Source: Sinotaia quadrata (lineage: Eukaryota; Mollusca; Gastropoda; Architaenioglossa; Viviparidae). From it: a DNA stretch of 64,000 bases. The notes below the pieces were generated by a model that saw only the letters and a program-made list of their open reading frames with translations, ran no database searches and was not told the DNA's origin. Made by a program: the position numbers and the translations under genes. Position 1 is the first letter of the stretch. Each line of letters begins with the position of its first letter. Below, in pieces: positions 24,803 through 35,615 of the stretch. The stretch covers positions 24,183,701 to 24,247,700 of the forward strand of contig CM054178.1 in the NCBI GenBank assembly GCA_028829895.1, given 5' to 3'.

Positions 24803-25292
24803 ATGTAAGCCGAAAATTACCACTTTGTCTCATGTAAGCCGTACATCACCACTTTGTCTCATGTAAGCTGTACATCGCAACTTCTCATGTAAGCCGTACA
24901 TCACCACTTTGTCTCATGTAAGCCGTACATCACCACTTTGTCTCATGTAAGCCGTACATCACCACTTTGTCTCATGTAAGCCGTACGTCACCACTTTGTC
25001 TCATGTAAGCCGTACGTCACCACTTTGTCTCATGTAAGCCGTACATCACCACTTTGTCTCATGTAAGCCGTACATCACCACTTTGTCTCATGTAAGCCGT
25101 ACATCACCACTTTGTCTCATGTAAGCCGTACATCACCACTTTGTCTCATGTAAGCCGTACATCACCACTTTGTCTCATGTAAGCCGTACATCACCACTTT
25201 GTCTCATGTAAGCCGTACATCACCACTTTGTCTCATGTAAGCCGTACATCACCACTTTGTCTCATGTAAGCCGTACATCACCACTTTGTCTC
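24803..25292. repeat. 29-bp minisatellite, about 17 near-perfect copies
   Basis: The unit is TGTAAGCCGTACATCACCAC plus TTTGTCTCA. Most copies are identical; two adjacent ones share ACGTCACC, and one early unit is shortened. There are no spacers, so this is a plain tandem array. Confidence 0.98.
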
Positions 25293-25354
25293 CATCAGAA
25301 ACAAGAATAGAATGATTGCAGCTGGCACAGTTCCCATCAACGATGGCAGTGGTG

Positions 25355-25712
25355 TGTTGAGGTAGGATGGCACTGGTACTGTTCTAACTGATTCGGTACT
25401 TTAATAACTGAGTCATATAGCAATAGTATGGTTACAACTAACTCAGCAATTATATGTTAAAACTGATTTGGTACTTTAATAACGGAGTCATATAGTAATG
25501 GTATGGTTATGACTGACTCAAATAGCAATGACATGGTTATAACTGTCACTGTACAGTTATAACCTAATCATATAGCAGTGATATGGTTATAACTTACTTG
25601 GTATGATTATAACCTACTCAAATGGCAATGGAACAGTTTAAACTGACTTGGAACGGTTATGACTTACTCTGCAATGGTACATTTATAACTCACATGGTAT
25701 GGTTATTTTGAT
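25355..25712. repeat. Old degenerate repeat of about 40-45 bp
   Basis: Phrases such as ATAGCAATAGTATGGTTATA, ACTGACTC and GGTACTTTAATAAC recur irregularly, with heavy divergence. Confidence 0.65.
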
Positions 25713-25724
25713 AAATATATTAAC

Positions 25725-26760
25725 ACCTTCAATTATTTGTCATGCCCTTCAATATATTTCACTTACTTCAATATACCTTCACTTCTGAAACGTGTTATGA
25801 TAATATTGTGGACCACTTTATTCATGTTAATGATATTTATGTAGTGATAGTTTGAAAGTAGACCTCATACAAAAAGAAAATACACATTGAAGATCAATGT
25901 AGTATTCCCCAACAGATAAACAGACTATGCCTTCAGATAACATCATAATTAAATGGTACAGGTATAATTTCTCACGAAATTCAAGAGTTGTAGTTCCAAT
26001 GAAATAGTATGTTGAGCTTCAGGAGCTTGTTAGGGATAATTGGATTATCGGTGATGATAAACGACTTATCAAATGACAGGTAAGGAGCAATTGATCATGG
26101 CTGACCAACAGCCTGATGCTTGCCAATTATGACTAGCCAATAGCCAAATGCTGGCCTACCAGAATAAAACAATGGGAGTTAGGGAAATAGGGAGGAAACC
26201 CACTTGGAAAAAATATCCTTCACCCACCACGGCCCGAGAATCCTGCATGCAGTAAAGACACAAACTGAACAATTTTCTAGCGCTAATCGAGCATTGTTGT
26301 AAAGTGATGTAAATGTCAGTGCTCTTTTGATTATATTCATATGTTGTATATTTGATTTTTCATTTAATAAATTTATTGTCTTTCTTACACATATTGAATA
26401 CATATGTTGGAGAGATAGTGAGTGGATGGGGGTTCACTAAATATAGATTTATCTTGTCCTTTGGTAACAAATATTTTCCATCTATAGAAATATTGAATGA
26501 CGGTAAAAGCTTGTCTTTAACATTGTGGAAGAGAGAAAATGTTTACAGCATCCGCATATCCGCCAAGTCGAGCGAGAGACGAGTCCTGTCTTCTGGAGAA
26601 TTATTAATAACATAAATTAAGATTCTCATCACTTGTAATTAGTTATGGATGATTAAATAATAATAATAATTACAACCAATAGCTAGGGTGGCGTAGGTGT
26701 CACATGACCTTTTGTGTCAACATTGGTGACGCCCGTTGACACTTTAGAAACGCTAACTTA
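25725..26760 (+). mobile_element. Dispersed LTR-like element, copy B
   Basis: Collinear with copy A. Near the 3' end it carries GAATTATTAATAACATAAAT, CACTTGTAATTAGTTATGG, AATAATAATAATTACAACC and GGTGGCGTAGGTGTCACATG. This is followed by TTGGTGACGCCCGTTGACAC at about 26721, which recalls the primer-binding region of some Ty3-type retrotransposons primed by tRNA-Trp (TGGTGACCCCGACGTG). If so, the LTR would end at TGTCAACA just before it. No gag or pol frames follow. The primer-site reading is inference, and the left end is approximate. Confidence 0.55.
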
Positions 26761-27159
26761 AACAAAGCGTTTAATTCCACTGACTTACCATAATTAGTCA
26801 AAATAATAATTAATAATGAATGTATATAAAACATTTTTTACAAGGGAATGTGATATAAAACGCTCAATGCTCATAAAAAAGCAAACAAACCAGAAACCAA
26901 CATTTACTCGTGTCTTCGCGGGTAGGGGTGGGTAGGAAGATCTGACATCTTAAACATACGGTGTCTGACTTAAAAGTAAGAAATAAGTGTATTAGTGTGT
27001 GTGGACAACCAAATCTTTGCCAAGAAGTACTAAAATAATAAAATAGAACATTTGTGAGAATTCAAGTCTTAATACTCATTTGCGCTAAAACTGAGTTTGC
27101 CTGTGTAGTTTCTTTGTTACGGTGTAGAGGATCTAGTTTCTTGCCATTTATGACATCGT

Positions 27160-27318
27160 GTCAGGCATTGTTTTGTGTGTGTGCGTTCGTGAGTTGTGTG
27201 CATGTGTGTTATGCTGTGCGTATATGTGTGTGTTGTCGTATGTGGTGTGTGTGGTGTGTTTGTGTGTGATGTTTTTGTGTGTGATGTGTTTGTGTATGTT
27301 ATGTGTGTGTAGTGTGTG

Positions 27319-27367
<49 letters not shown>

Positions 27368-27385
27368 GTGTGTGAGTGAGTGAGA
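27160..27385. repeat. GT-rich imperfect microsatellite
   Basis: An irregular GTGTGTTT/GTATGT region passes into pure GT (27308-27350) with a short CGCGCG core, then GT and GTGA. Overlapping C/V-rich and H/T-rich frames are artefacts. Confidence 0.95.
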
Positions 27386-27467
27386 GGGAAAACCATGCAT
27401 TTCAAGTGACATTTTTATTTCTCTAAGTATAGTTTTGCTCAGTGGCTAAAGTGCGCATAAAACTGCC

Positions 27468-27547
27468 AGTTCACATAGAGTAACAACACTATAATAAAGT
27501 GACAATTCAGTTCACATAGAGTAACAACACTATAATAAAGTGACAAT
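27468..27547. repeat. 40-bp tandem duplication
   Basis: AGTTCACATAGAGTAACAAC plus ACTATAATAAAGTGACAAT, two identical copies. Confidence 0.95.
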
Positions 27548-27913
27548 ATACCTGACTAATCGTGATCTGAATTTGGACCGTATGCTAGACACTATGAAGA
27601 TCGGACCTGTGTACTGGATTGGCCACCAACCGAAATAGACGTCTGTAAACTGCCAGATCGAGCAATTCTGTCTGAGCTCATTCTCTAAAGATAGCAGGCT
27701 GTTTGTATAGAAGCCTAGATCCATCGGACTACTTTTAGCGCACTAATAATTCTTTCAAAGGTTTGTACGTGTGTAATATTCCCTCCTCTTTATGTGTGCT
27801 CAGGTTAAGAATCAGTAAGCTGAAAAGTCTTAGTATATGATTTTGTACTATGTATATTTTTGTCCTATGTATATGATCTTCTAATTACTAATTATTCATA
27901 TTTTGGTTCGTTT

Positions 27914-28003
27914 TGGCTCATAGGGTTTTCGAACTACACCTTTCACAGGCTGTACTTGGCTCATAGGACTATCGTACTACACCTTTCACAGGCTCTACTT
28001 GGG
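27914..28003. repeat. 45-bp tandem duplication
   Basis: TTGGCTCATAGG, then CTACACCTTTCACAGGCT and CTTGG, repeated with four or so substitutions. Confidence 0.9.
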
Positions 28004-28084
28004 CGTAACTGGCAGTGACAAGTGTGTGAGCCATATGTTTGTAAGCTGGAGGGCGAGCAGAGGAGTGACAGAGGAGTGACAGAG

Positions 28085-28207
28085 GATGACACGATACCGA
28101 CAAGTCAAAGTCGCATTCACTAAACCAGAACGCCACAATGGCCCAATCAACGAGAAAGTCCTCAGCAAAATTCATCTCAGACAAAATATTTCTAGCGGCC
28201 AGCACTA
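28085..28207 (+). other. Possible fibronectin-III-like exon fragment
   Basis: A 40-codon plus-strand frame starts with ATG at 28085 and stops with TAA at 28205-28207. Its middle reads VKVAFTKPERHNGPINEKVL, recalling the B-C strand pattern of fibronectin type III domains (V-x-V-x-F/W-x-x-P-x-x-x-N-G-x-I). The diagnostic tyrosine after the NG motif is absent (K instead). The segment is GC-richer than its flanks. No upstream half of the domain was found in frame, and an 83-codon frame exists on the opposite strand (27969-28220). It could be a decayed exon, part of a transposon, or chance. Confidence 0.2.
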
Positions 28208-28610
28208 AACTCTTGCTCAAATGATATGGGTTCGTTACTCTCTCGGGATAACAAACTTGTAGATAATTCTGAAGTCTCTCCTAGCACAAGATGATTTAGA
28301 GTTTATTCCTTGGGACGGGACGATAAATCGGGTCCCGAAGGTAACCGCCTGAAAACGTTTATATACCTATGGGCAGCTGAAAATAGAACAGAGTAGGCCG
28401 TTGGTATCTGCTCGTGTAAATTTGCTCCCCTAAACCAACACTATATATCTTTTCCCATGCTGTCTATTGACAAATCCACTGAAGCTTTCATTCTCTCTAG
28501 CCAAGATTTGATATGTGTTCGAAGGTACTCAGCAAATTCACTGAAGTATTCAGTTTCCCTCAACAAGACTCTGTATTTTTTCTAGAATATAAATCTTCTA
28601 TCTGGTGTAC

Positions 28611-28826
28611 AGGTACCAGGCTGAAAGGTTAGCGACATTAGAAGCAGAAGTCCCGTACCCTAGTAAGAAATCAAGCGTTGACTGGCAAAAACAGTGGACA
28701 GACGCAAAAACCGGGAAAGAGGAGGCAGCTATGGTGATTAATTTCTTGAAAAACACCTGTCGAAATACACCACCAGCAGCCCGCACACAAAGGAACTTAA
28801 AGAACGGAATTTTATCACAACTTTGA
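28611..28826 (+). other. Candidate terminal exon, unknown product
   Basis: After acceptor-like sequences (TATTTTTTCTAG at 28574-28585 and GGTGTACAG at about 28610) a plus-strand frame of about 72 codons stays open to a TGA at 28824-28826. The peptide is charged and balanced in composition, with a helical-looking start (YQAERLATLEAEVP), a tryptophan pair (VDWQKQW) and a basic C-terminus. Base composition is GC-richer than the flanks. No family was recognised. It lies 400 bp downstream of the fibronectin-like fragment on the same strand, but nothing demonstrates that they belong together. A 62-codon minus-strand frame overlaps. Confidence 0.28.
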
Positions 28827-29037
28827 CTTTGCTAAACTTCCCAAAATAGGACTGTATCGTAAAATGTTATGAAATCTTTGACTTTGTTAAAACTTGCACA
28901 CTGACCACGTGAATGTATGAAGACTTGAACTCCATTAAAATCCCCACACTGATTGAAAGTTGTGTTTTCACAAAGCATAATCGCGCCATTCATTTGTTAT
29001 CAAGCTTTATTTCCCGCGATTTCATTCTTTGAATTAT

Positions 29038-29365
29038 TACGTCATAAGTAACAAAATGTAAGTCTTCATTAAGATTCTTTTTTCCTTTTTATTACGTCAT
29101 AAGTAACAAAATGTAAGTCTTCATTAAAATTCTTTTTTTCCTTTTTATTACGTCATAAGTAACAAAATGTAGGTCTTCATTAAAATTAAAATTCTTTTTT
29201 TCCTTTTTATTACGTCATAAGTAACAAAATGTAAGTCTTCATTAAGATTCTTTTTTTCCTTTTTATTACGTCATAAGTAACAAAATACAAGTCTTCAAAT
29301 AACAAAAATAAGTCTTCATTAAGATTTTATTTTTCATTTTCATTACATCATAAGTAACAATTATT
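29038..29365. repeat. 55-62-bp repeat carrying TTACGTCA sites, 5-6 copies
   Basis: Each unit contains TTTTATTACGTCATAAGTAA, CAAAATGTAAGTCTTCATTA and a T-run. Intact TTACGTCA occurs at 29037, 29092, 29148, 29210 and 29266. A sixth copy has decayed to TTACATCA near 29343. Confidence 0.93.
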
Positions 29366-29369
29366 ATGA

Positions 29370-29810
29370 TTGTATTTTTTGTTGTTGTTTTGTTGACCAA
29401 TAGCAAAAGAAATTAAAATGTTTTAAATATAATTCGAAGTTGAGATCATCTGATAAAATCTAATTTATATAATAATAATTAAACAAGGAATATATAGGTA
29501 CTTTTAACAAAAACATTGTGTTTAATTAGAATGAGAAAAGAAATTAGAAAAAATAATTATTAAATTATTTCTAACAAGATAACTGAGAGTCGGACTGTGT
29601 GACTGCTTTGGAGAAGACGTGCAGATAAAAAAAATAGTTTACTATTGATTACTGTGGTAGGAAAGGAGAGCAAAATCGCCACATCATCAAGTTTTCATAT
29701 TATTAATAGTATCACCAAACAACCCTTCAGTTTCAAACTTTTCAAACGTTAACAAGTGCACTTTGAAATTCTATGAAAAAAAAGCTCCTTTGATAGGTTA
29801 CAGCCTGGTA
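29370..29810. other. AT-rich non-coding stretch
   Basis: No gene or array was recognised. Confidence 0.5.
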
Positions 29811-29813
29811 GAG

Positions 29814-29990
29814 CAGGGTGGTCCAACTTATTCAACCCCGAGGGCCACATTAACCATAAATTTAAAGTTTGCGGGCCACTCGAGGAAAGACATTAATCAT
29901 GCCATTTAATTATTTAATATTTATGAAATATTTTTATTTTTTGTATGAGTGCGGGCTTCATAACAATTTCACAGCTCAACCCCACTACTG
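29814..29990. mobile_element. Probable degenerate hAT-like MITE fragment
   Basis: It opens with CAGGGTGGTCCAACTTATTC and contains CCGAGGGCCACATTAACC and TTTGCGGGCCACTCGAGG, phrases typical of non-autonomous hAT elements with CAGGGGTG-type ends. A possible right end (CCCCACTACTG) lies at 29980-29990, but no 8-bp target duplication matches, so the element is truncated or decayed. Confidence 0.4.
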
Positions 29991-30283
29991 AAAGGGAACC
30001 ATGGGTTTTACTTAGGGTCTATAATCACAGTCAGAGCAACATTATGCAGTGCTTACTTCCCTTGGATGGTTGCCTGTGCTGAATTATTTTTGACGTGGAG
30101 TTATTATTAAAAAAGTGAATACATGTACTAAATTTTTTTGCAGGTGCAAGGGAGCTAAGAATGTGAATCGAAAAGTTACGAACGTAGTGTCCCTTGACAG
30201 AAAAGGAATGATGAAAAAAGATAAATAATGTTAATTCATAATTCCTCTTTCTTCTTGTTTGTTATTCTTCTTTTCTTACAAGG

Positions 30284-30556
30284 GAGATGAATTAAAATTC
30301 ACCCATCGACGGAGAGCGGTAGAGGGTGTGCGCCAAACTGGTGCTACCTTTTCAACCCCTTCCGCCAGCCCCCTCTCCCTCCACCTCAGACGTACCGCGA
30401 GGCTGCGGGGTTCCCCCAGAGGCACACCATGACTGAGAATATCGTGAAGATAAAAAAGTCTAATGCGGCTTCCGGGGGAAGACAAGCGAGAGAGAAAGAG
30501 AGGGAGAGAGGGGAGAGAGAGGGAGAGAGGGAGGGAGAGAGAGATGAATTAAAATT
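30284..30556 (+). mobile_element. GC-rich insert between 16-bp direct repeats
   Basis: GAGATGAATTAAAATT occurs at 30284-30299 and again at 30541-30556. Between them lies about 180 bp of conspicuously GC-rich sequence with several CpGs, then about 60 bp of GA/GGA-rich tract abutting the second repeat. The layout (target duplication, body, simple-sequence tail, target duplication) resembles an inserted retroposon or retrocopy. No tRNA-like A and B boxes at proper spacing were found. A 69-codon minus-strand frame covers the body (30276-30485) but shows no known domain. Confidence 0.55.
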
Positions 30557-30910
30557 GAGTGTGAATTCTGTCAGTCGCTATACTTGATCTAAAATCAAAA
30601 CTATCTAAACACATAAAATTCATATTATAGAGTAATAAAGTGGATAAATAAGTGTTAGTTAAGCTTTTTACTTCTATGAGACAATTATTGAGAAATCAGT
30701 TTTAGATAGGTTTACTTTATTAACTCATTTCATTTATATTAATTAAACAGTTGCGAAGTGAGTAAGTATAGTCAAGATTTTAACTCGTATCAAAGGAATG
30801 TAAAGTGAGTAAATAAGTTTTAATTAAGTCTGTTTATTAACTCATTCATATCATATCAAATAGGTATAAAGTGAGTAACATGCTACATAAAGGAAAGACA
30901 CACGCTTGAT

Positions 30911-31382
30911 AGTGTATGTAACTGTGTATGAGTAAATCTAATTTGAGTATAATATATTATTAAAGAAACAAACTGTATATGAGTAAATCTAATTTGAGTA
31001 TAATATATTATTAAAGAAACAAACTGTATATGAGTAAATCTAATTTGAGTATAATATATTATTAAAGAAACAAACTGTATATGAGTAAATCTAATTTGAG
31101 TATAATATATTATTAAAGAAACAAACTGTATATGAGTAAATCTAATTTGAGTATAATATATTATTAAAGAAACAAAGTGTATATGAGTAAATCTAATTTG
31201 AGTATAATATATTATTAAAGAAACAAACTGTATATGTGTAAATCTAATTTGAGTATAATATATTATTAAAGAAACAAAGTGTATATGAGTAAATCTAATT
31301 TGAGTATAATATATTATTAAAGAAACAAAGTGTATATGAGTAAATCTAATTTGAGTATAATATATTATTAAAGAAACAAAAT
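30911..31382. repeat. 51-bp minisatellite, 9 copies
   Basis: The unit is TATATGAGTAAATCTAATTT, GAGTATAATATATTATTAAA, GAAACAAACTG. Copies are almost identical apart from an ACTG/AGTG alternation. The 170-codon minus-strand frame is a 17-residue repeat artefact. Confidence 0.98.
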
Positions 31383-31389
31383 TGAATAC

Positions 31390-32172
31390 TGACATAATAG
31401 GAGGACCCGTTGTATGAGGCCCTTAGTTCGCTTCATGAGCATGTATTGTAACTTTGCACATATATCTCATTCTATTATATATGTTTTTAAACAATACATT
31501 TATTCTAAAGCAAGACACGTGTACGCACAAACTCACAAACACGCATACATATACACAGATACAATTACATATTCATCTCCATATAAGCAAAATCGTGCTT
31601 TTTAGTTATCTGTGTTTAATTTTAGATGAAGTTTTCTTTTATTCATTTCGTCAAAATCTCTTAATGCTTCATAATATTTTTTTCAGTTTTTTACTTTGAG
31701 TCTTATTATTTATTATTATTATTATAATATTTATAGTTTTATCTCCATCCCTAAAGTGCAGCAACACATAATGTAAATACACATTAGACAAAAGAAAAAT
31801 GAGGGGAAAGAAAAACCTCCTTGACTGACTGACTCGACAAAAAAACAACAAAAGTACACCATTGAACAGTCACAGTAACGCTTATCGCCATCACCAGCAT
31901 CCCATTATCGCCAACATCAGCATTCTGCCCAAGTTAAAGGTCAAGTGCACAAGACGAAATGCAAGATATGTGAATGTATGGAAGCCAGTTTAAGCCATAA
32001 ATGTGCCGCCGACTTCTTCAGTCCATGACAGTATCAGGAATTCAAAAATGAAATATCACATTTTTTTTAACATCTTTTCTTTTAGGTGTTATTTCTTTCC
32101 TTTTAATACATTAGAGATTTCAACATGCAAACAACCACATTATAAAGAGAGATGGACAGTGTTTGAGGTGAA
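31390..32172. other. AT-rich non-coding stretch
   Basis: No gene was recognised. Short ATT-rich runs lie near 31705-31735. Confidence 0.5.
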
Positions 32173-32173
32173 A

Positions 32174-32825
32174 AGTTGTTTGTAGATAATGTATTCTTGT
32201 GTTGTTTGTAGACACTCTATTCTTGTGTTGTTTGCAGACACTGTATTCTTGTGTTGTTTGTAGACACTGTATTCTTGTATTATTTGTAGACAATGTATTC
32301 TTGTGTTGTTTGTAGACACTAATCTTGTGTTGTTTGTAGATACTGTAGTCTTGTGTTCTTTGAGGATAGTGTAGCTTTGTTTTGTTTGTAGACACTGTAA
32401 TCTTGTATTGTTTGTAGACACTGTATTCTTGTGTTGTTTGTAGACACTATTCTTGTGTTGTTTGTAGACACTATTCTTGTGTTGTTTGTAGACACTATTC
32501 TTGTGTTGTTTGTAGACACTGTAATCTTGTATTGTTTGTAGATTCTGTAGTCATGTGTTGTTTGTAGATATTGTAGTCTTAAGTTGTTAGTAGATCCTGT
32601 AGTCTTATGCTGTTTGTAGATATTATAGAGATCCTGTAGTGTTGTATTACCGTAACTGTAATCTTGCATTTATATAGATTCTGAAGTTTCGTATTGCTTT
32701 TAGGCATTGTAGTTTGTTCTATTGTATCTGTTGTCTTGTATTGTTTTAGTTACTGAAGTCTTGCGTCACTGTAACTGTAGTCTTGCATTGTTGTAGAAAC
32801 TGTAGACTTGTATTATTTGCATATC
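32174..32825. repeat. 23-27-bp minisatellite, 20 or more copies, decaying to the right
   Basis: Consensus TTGTGTTGTTTGTAGACACT plus GTATTC. Units are regular to about 32530, then become increasingly degenerate (GTAGTCTTG, TAGATCCTG variants) to about 32825. Long minus-strand STNNTR-type frames are artefacts. Confidence 0.94.
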
Positions 32826-32990
32826 CTATAGAAAACGTTTACAGCGCCTGCGCATCAAGTGAGAGAGACTAGTGGTGTCTTCTGGAGAATTATTAATGAC
32901 ATATATTAAGATTATCATCTCTTGTAATTAGTTATGGATTATTAATAAATAATAATAATCATAACCAATAACTTGTGTGGCGTTAGCATC
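32826..32990 (+). repeat. 3' fragment of dispersed LTR-like family (copy E)
   Basis: It matches 26533-26700: AACGTTTACAGCGCCTGCGC, GTCTTCTGGAGAATTATTAA, CTTGTAATTAGTTATGGATT, AATAATAATCATAACCAATA and GTGTGGCGTTAG. Confidence 0.75.
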
Positions 32991-32999
32991 AATGCTTCA

Positions 33000-34215
33000 T
33001 ACATACAGTCATCAAGAAAAATATACAAACATTCTAATTAATAATTATAACACATGTCAATAGGTATTAAGAAGTCAATATACATTTATATTCTTGCCAC
33101 TCTCTGAATCGCGCAAAACCCTTCTATCTCACAATCTCACACGGCTTGACCGATCCGTAATTCGGCATGGTACTGTGTGTAAAATCTCGCGGGATCTAAC
33201 GGGACATATACCTGGGGTCAGACCACCGTTTTGTGTGCATCAAGGCCGGAACTCAAGTATCCATATTTGGTTGTAACATATCCTGTTAGCCTTACCCACA
33301 CCACTAATACCTCCCCCATTAGACTGCTCCCATGCGTAGCCAACGGTCTTGACCTAATTCCTCTGCTCACGTGCAGCGTAGACGACAATGACCGATTAAA
33401 CAATAAGCCACTTGAAGGTCAACAATAATTAATACCTTACACAATGTTAATTATCGGCTATTGAAGAAAGAGACAGTTAGAATGAAAAATAAAAATAGAA
33501 GTAAGGAACGTAATTTGCCCATGGCACCTTCCATTACAAAAGAAAAAGATTCGAGGAAAATACCTTAATATAACAAAATCCAACAGATGTGACGAGATAT
33601 TTATTCCAGACATTGCATGCTTGCATTATAAATTAATTTAATTTGTTCAGGTACACAACAAGCACATACGCAACACAGCACGTGCTGAGTATTTGCTTTG
33701 ATCCCTGACTCTCTTGCTTGACAGAACTAGGTCAACTGAGACAAGTTGTAGATAACCATAAATGAAGTGCTGTTTATAATCTGACGGGTATGCTGCAATG
33801 TAGATATAGATCAATAAATTAATTTTGATTGCTCATTTAGTTTCAAATTAATTGATTATTAAGCACACATTTTCAACAGGGGGAGATTACAAGACCAAAA
33901 CAAGATCTGGTTTAGCAGATGGTTTTTATTTTGTTATATTGAAATCAAGTGAAAAGGTACTCCCCCTCCAATTTTTGTGAATCCCTCGTTACTCGGCTAC
34001 GTTTAGCACTCACATATGTTGTTTATTGTGTATGCTAAAATAAGTTTGCATAGATAAAATAAAGACGCCATTAATAATTCTATTAATTATATTCACCAGG
34101 ACCCGGCAACAGGAACAGGAAATACATTTCTTGAAGAACTGCAATCCTGCTTGCTTATGAAATCTTTTGGAAATAAATATTTCTATAATTAATAAAATAC
34201 GAGTATTACTTTCAG
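33000..34215. other. Non-repetitive stretch with a GC-balanced segment
   Basis: Between about 33095 and 33430 GC rises, and frames of 60-65 codons are open on both strands (33094-33276 plus, 33231-33428 plus, 33218-33403 minus). None shows a recognisable domain or paired splice sites. The remainder is AT-rich. Confidence 0.4.
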
Positions 34216-34216
34216 T

Positions 34217-34223
34217 AAAGTCT

Positions 34224-34255
<32 letters not shown>

Positions 34256-34346
34256 AAGAGAGAGAGACAGAGAGACAGAGAGACAGAGAGACAGAGAGAG
34301 AGAAAGAAAGAGAGAGAGAGACAGAGAGACAGAGAGAGAGAGAGAT
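34217..34346. repeat. (GAAA)/(GA)/(GACAGA) purine tract
   Basis: A GAAA start, then mixed GA and GACAGAGA units. Overlapping charged or SL-rich frames are artefacts. Confidence 0.97.
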
Positions 34347-34530
34347 GTAAAATGCAACAAAATTATAGTCAGGACCGACCCTAGAACAGGGAGAGAAGGG
34401 CAACCCACTTGGGTCCCATGCTTTTGTGAACCACCACTGGGAAGAAGGTAGCAGTTAACTCTTCCCTACCGATTACGTCATGCCCGCTTAGAGTGCTCTG
34501 CCTTGGGGCCTGCAGACCATAAAGGTGGGC

Positions 34531-34597
<67 letters not shown>
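34531..34597. repeat. (ATCT)n microsatellite
   Basis: About 67 bp of pure tetramer. Confidence 0.98.
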
Positions 34598-34994
34598 AAT
34601 GTTTTAAATAGAAATGTTATTGCCTGCCAGTGTATTCCACTGCAAAAGAAGAAACATTTAAAAAAAATATTTAAAAAAATTCTACTGGCAAGTATAAATT
34701 TTGTACTCATTACAGCTCTTGTACTAAAGCAGTTTATTTAATTATTCATACATTATTCAATTTATCTAATTATTGAATGTGTTTTCTGAAAGCTGTTGGT
34801 GTGGAATAGATGTGCAAAGCAGTCTTTTAAATATTAGCAGTTTTGACTACGCGCACATTTGTAAAGTAATAACATCGTAAAGGACGAAGTAGATGTAATT
34901 GTTAGATCAACTTGCTGATAGATTTAGGAAAAGGCAAAATTTTACGACTTTGAATTTGTTTTGTTAACGAGCAAAATTACATTATGTGCTGTCA

Positions 34995-35160
34995 ATTTTT
35001 GAATCTGTGTTGTAATACGTAAGTCTGTGTTGTAATACGTAAATCTGCGTTGTAATGCGTAAATCTGTGTTGTAATGCGTAAATCTGTGTTGTAATGCGT
35101 AAATCTGTGTTGTAATGCGTAAGTCTGTGTTGTGAACGAGCACATCTGTGTTTTCAATTA
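34995..35160. repeat. 20-bp minisatellite, 7-8 copies
   Basis: The unit is AAATCTGTGTTGTAATGCGT. Edge copies diverge (GAACGAGCACATCTGTG). Confidence 0.95.
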
Positions 35161-35615
35161 CCATATCTATGTTGACATTGGGTGATCTATGCAATCAGTT
35201 GCATAGTTGCATAATTAGAGAATCATTGCTGTCAAAGAGCACATTTACTTTGGTAATGTATGACTGTCTTGTGTATGCGCGACTCAGTCACATGATGGGT
35301 AATTCTCCCACATGTTTTTATTATAAATTTATATAATTTTATCTCTAATTTTAAAATGAGATCCTGTTTGTAATTTGTATGATTTGGACATGTATAAAGT
35401 TTATTTCTGAAGTGAAAATCCGGAATGGAAAAGGGTGGAGGGGGAGATAAGCTGAGTGAGTGAGTGCGAATGGAGTATTAGTCACTGAAAGAACTATTGT
35501 TATTTTTTTTGAGAACGCTAGCTACCTGGTGGCATCTACGCAGAGCCCAGTCGGCTTAAACATTAGATAAGTAGTCTTGGTTTTGATCTGGTTATGTGCT
35601 ATGCAACCTTTAGGC

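Noticed and set aside
24803..25292. CRISPR-like regular 29-bp repeats
   Set aside because: Units are head to tail with no spacers, in an evidently eukaryotic context.
27436..27480. tRNA-like A box (GCTCAGTGGCTAAAGTGCGC) suggesting a tRNA or SINE
   Set aside because: There is no convincing B box at the right spacing and no cloverleaf; the following sequence is a 40-bp duplication.
29814..29990. Complete hAT MITE
   Set aside because: The left end is convincing, but the putative right end is a poor complement and no 8-bp duplication matches, so it was called only as a fragment.
30318..30417. A- and B-box-like words inside the GC-rich insert
   Set aside because: They are about 90 bp apart and poor matches, so a tRNA-derived SINE head is not supported.
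30883..31395. 170-codon open frame on the minus strand
   Set aside because: It is the 51-bp array translated as a 17-residue repeat, with no unique coding sequence.
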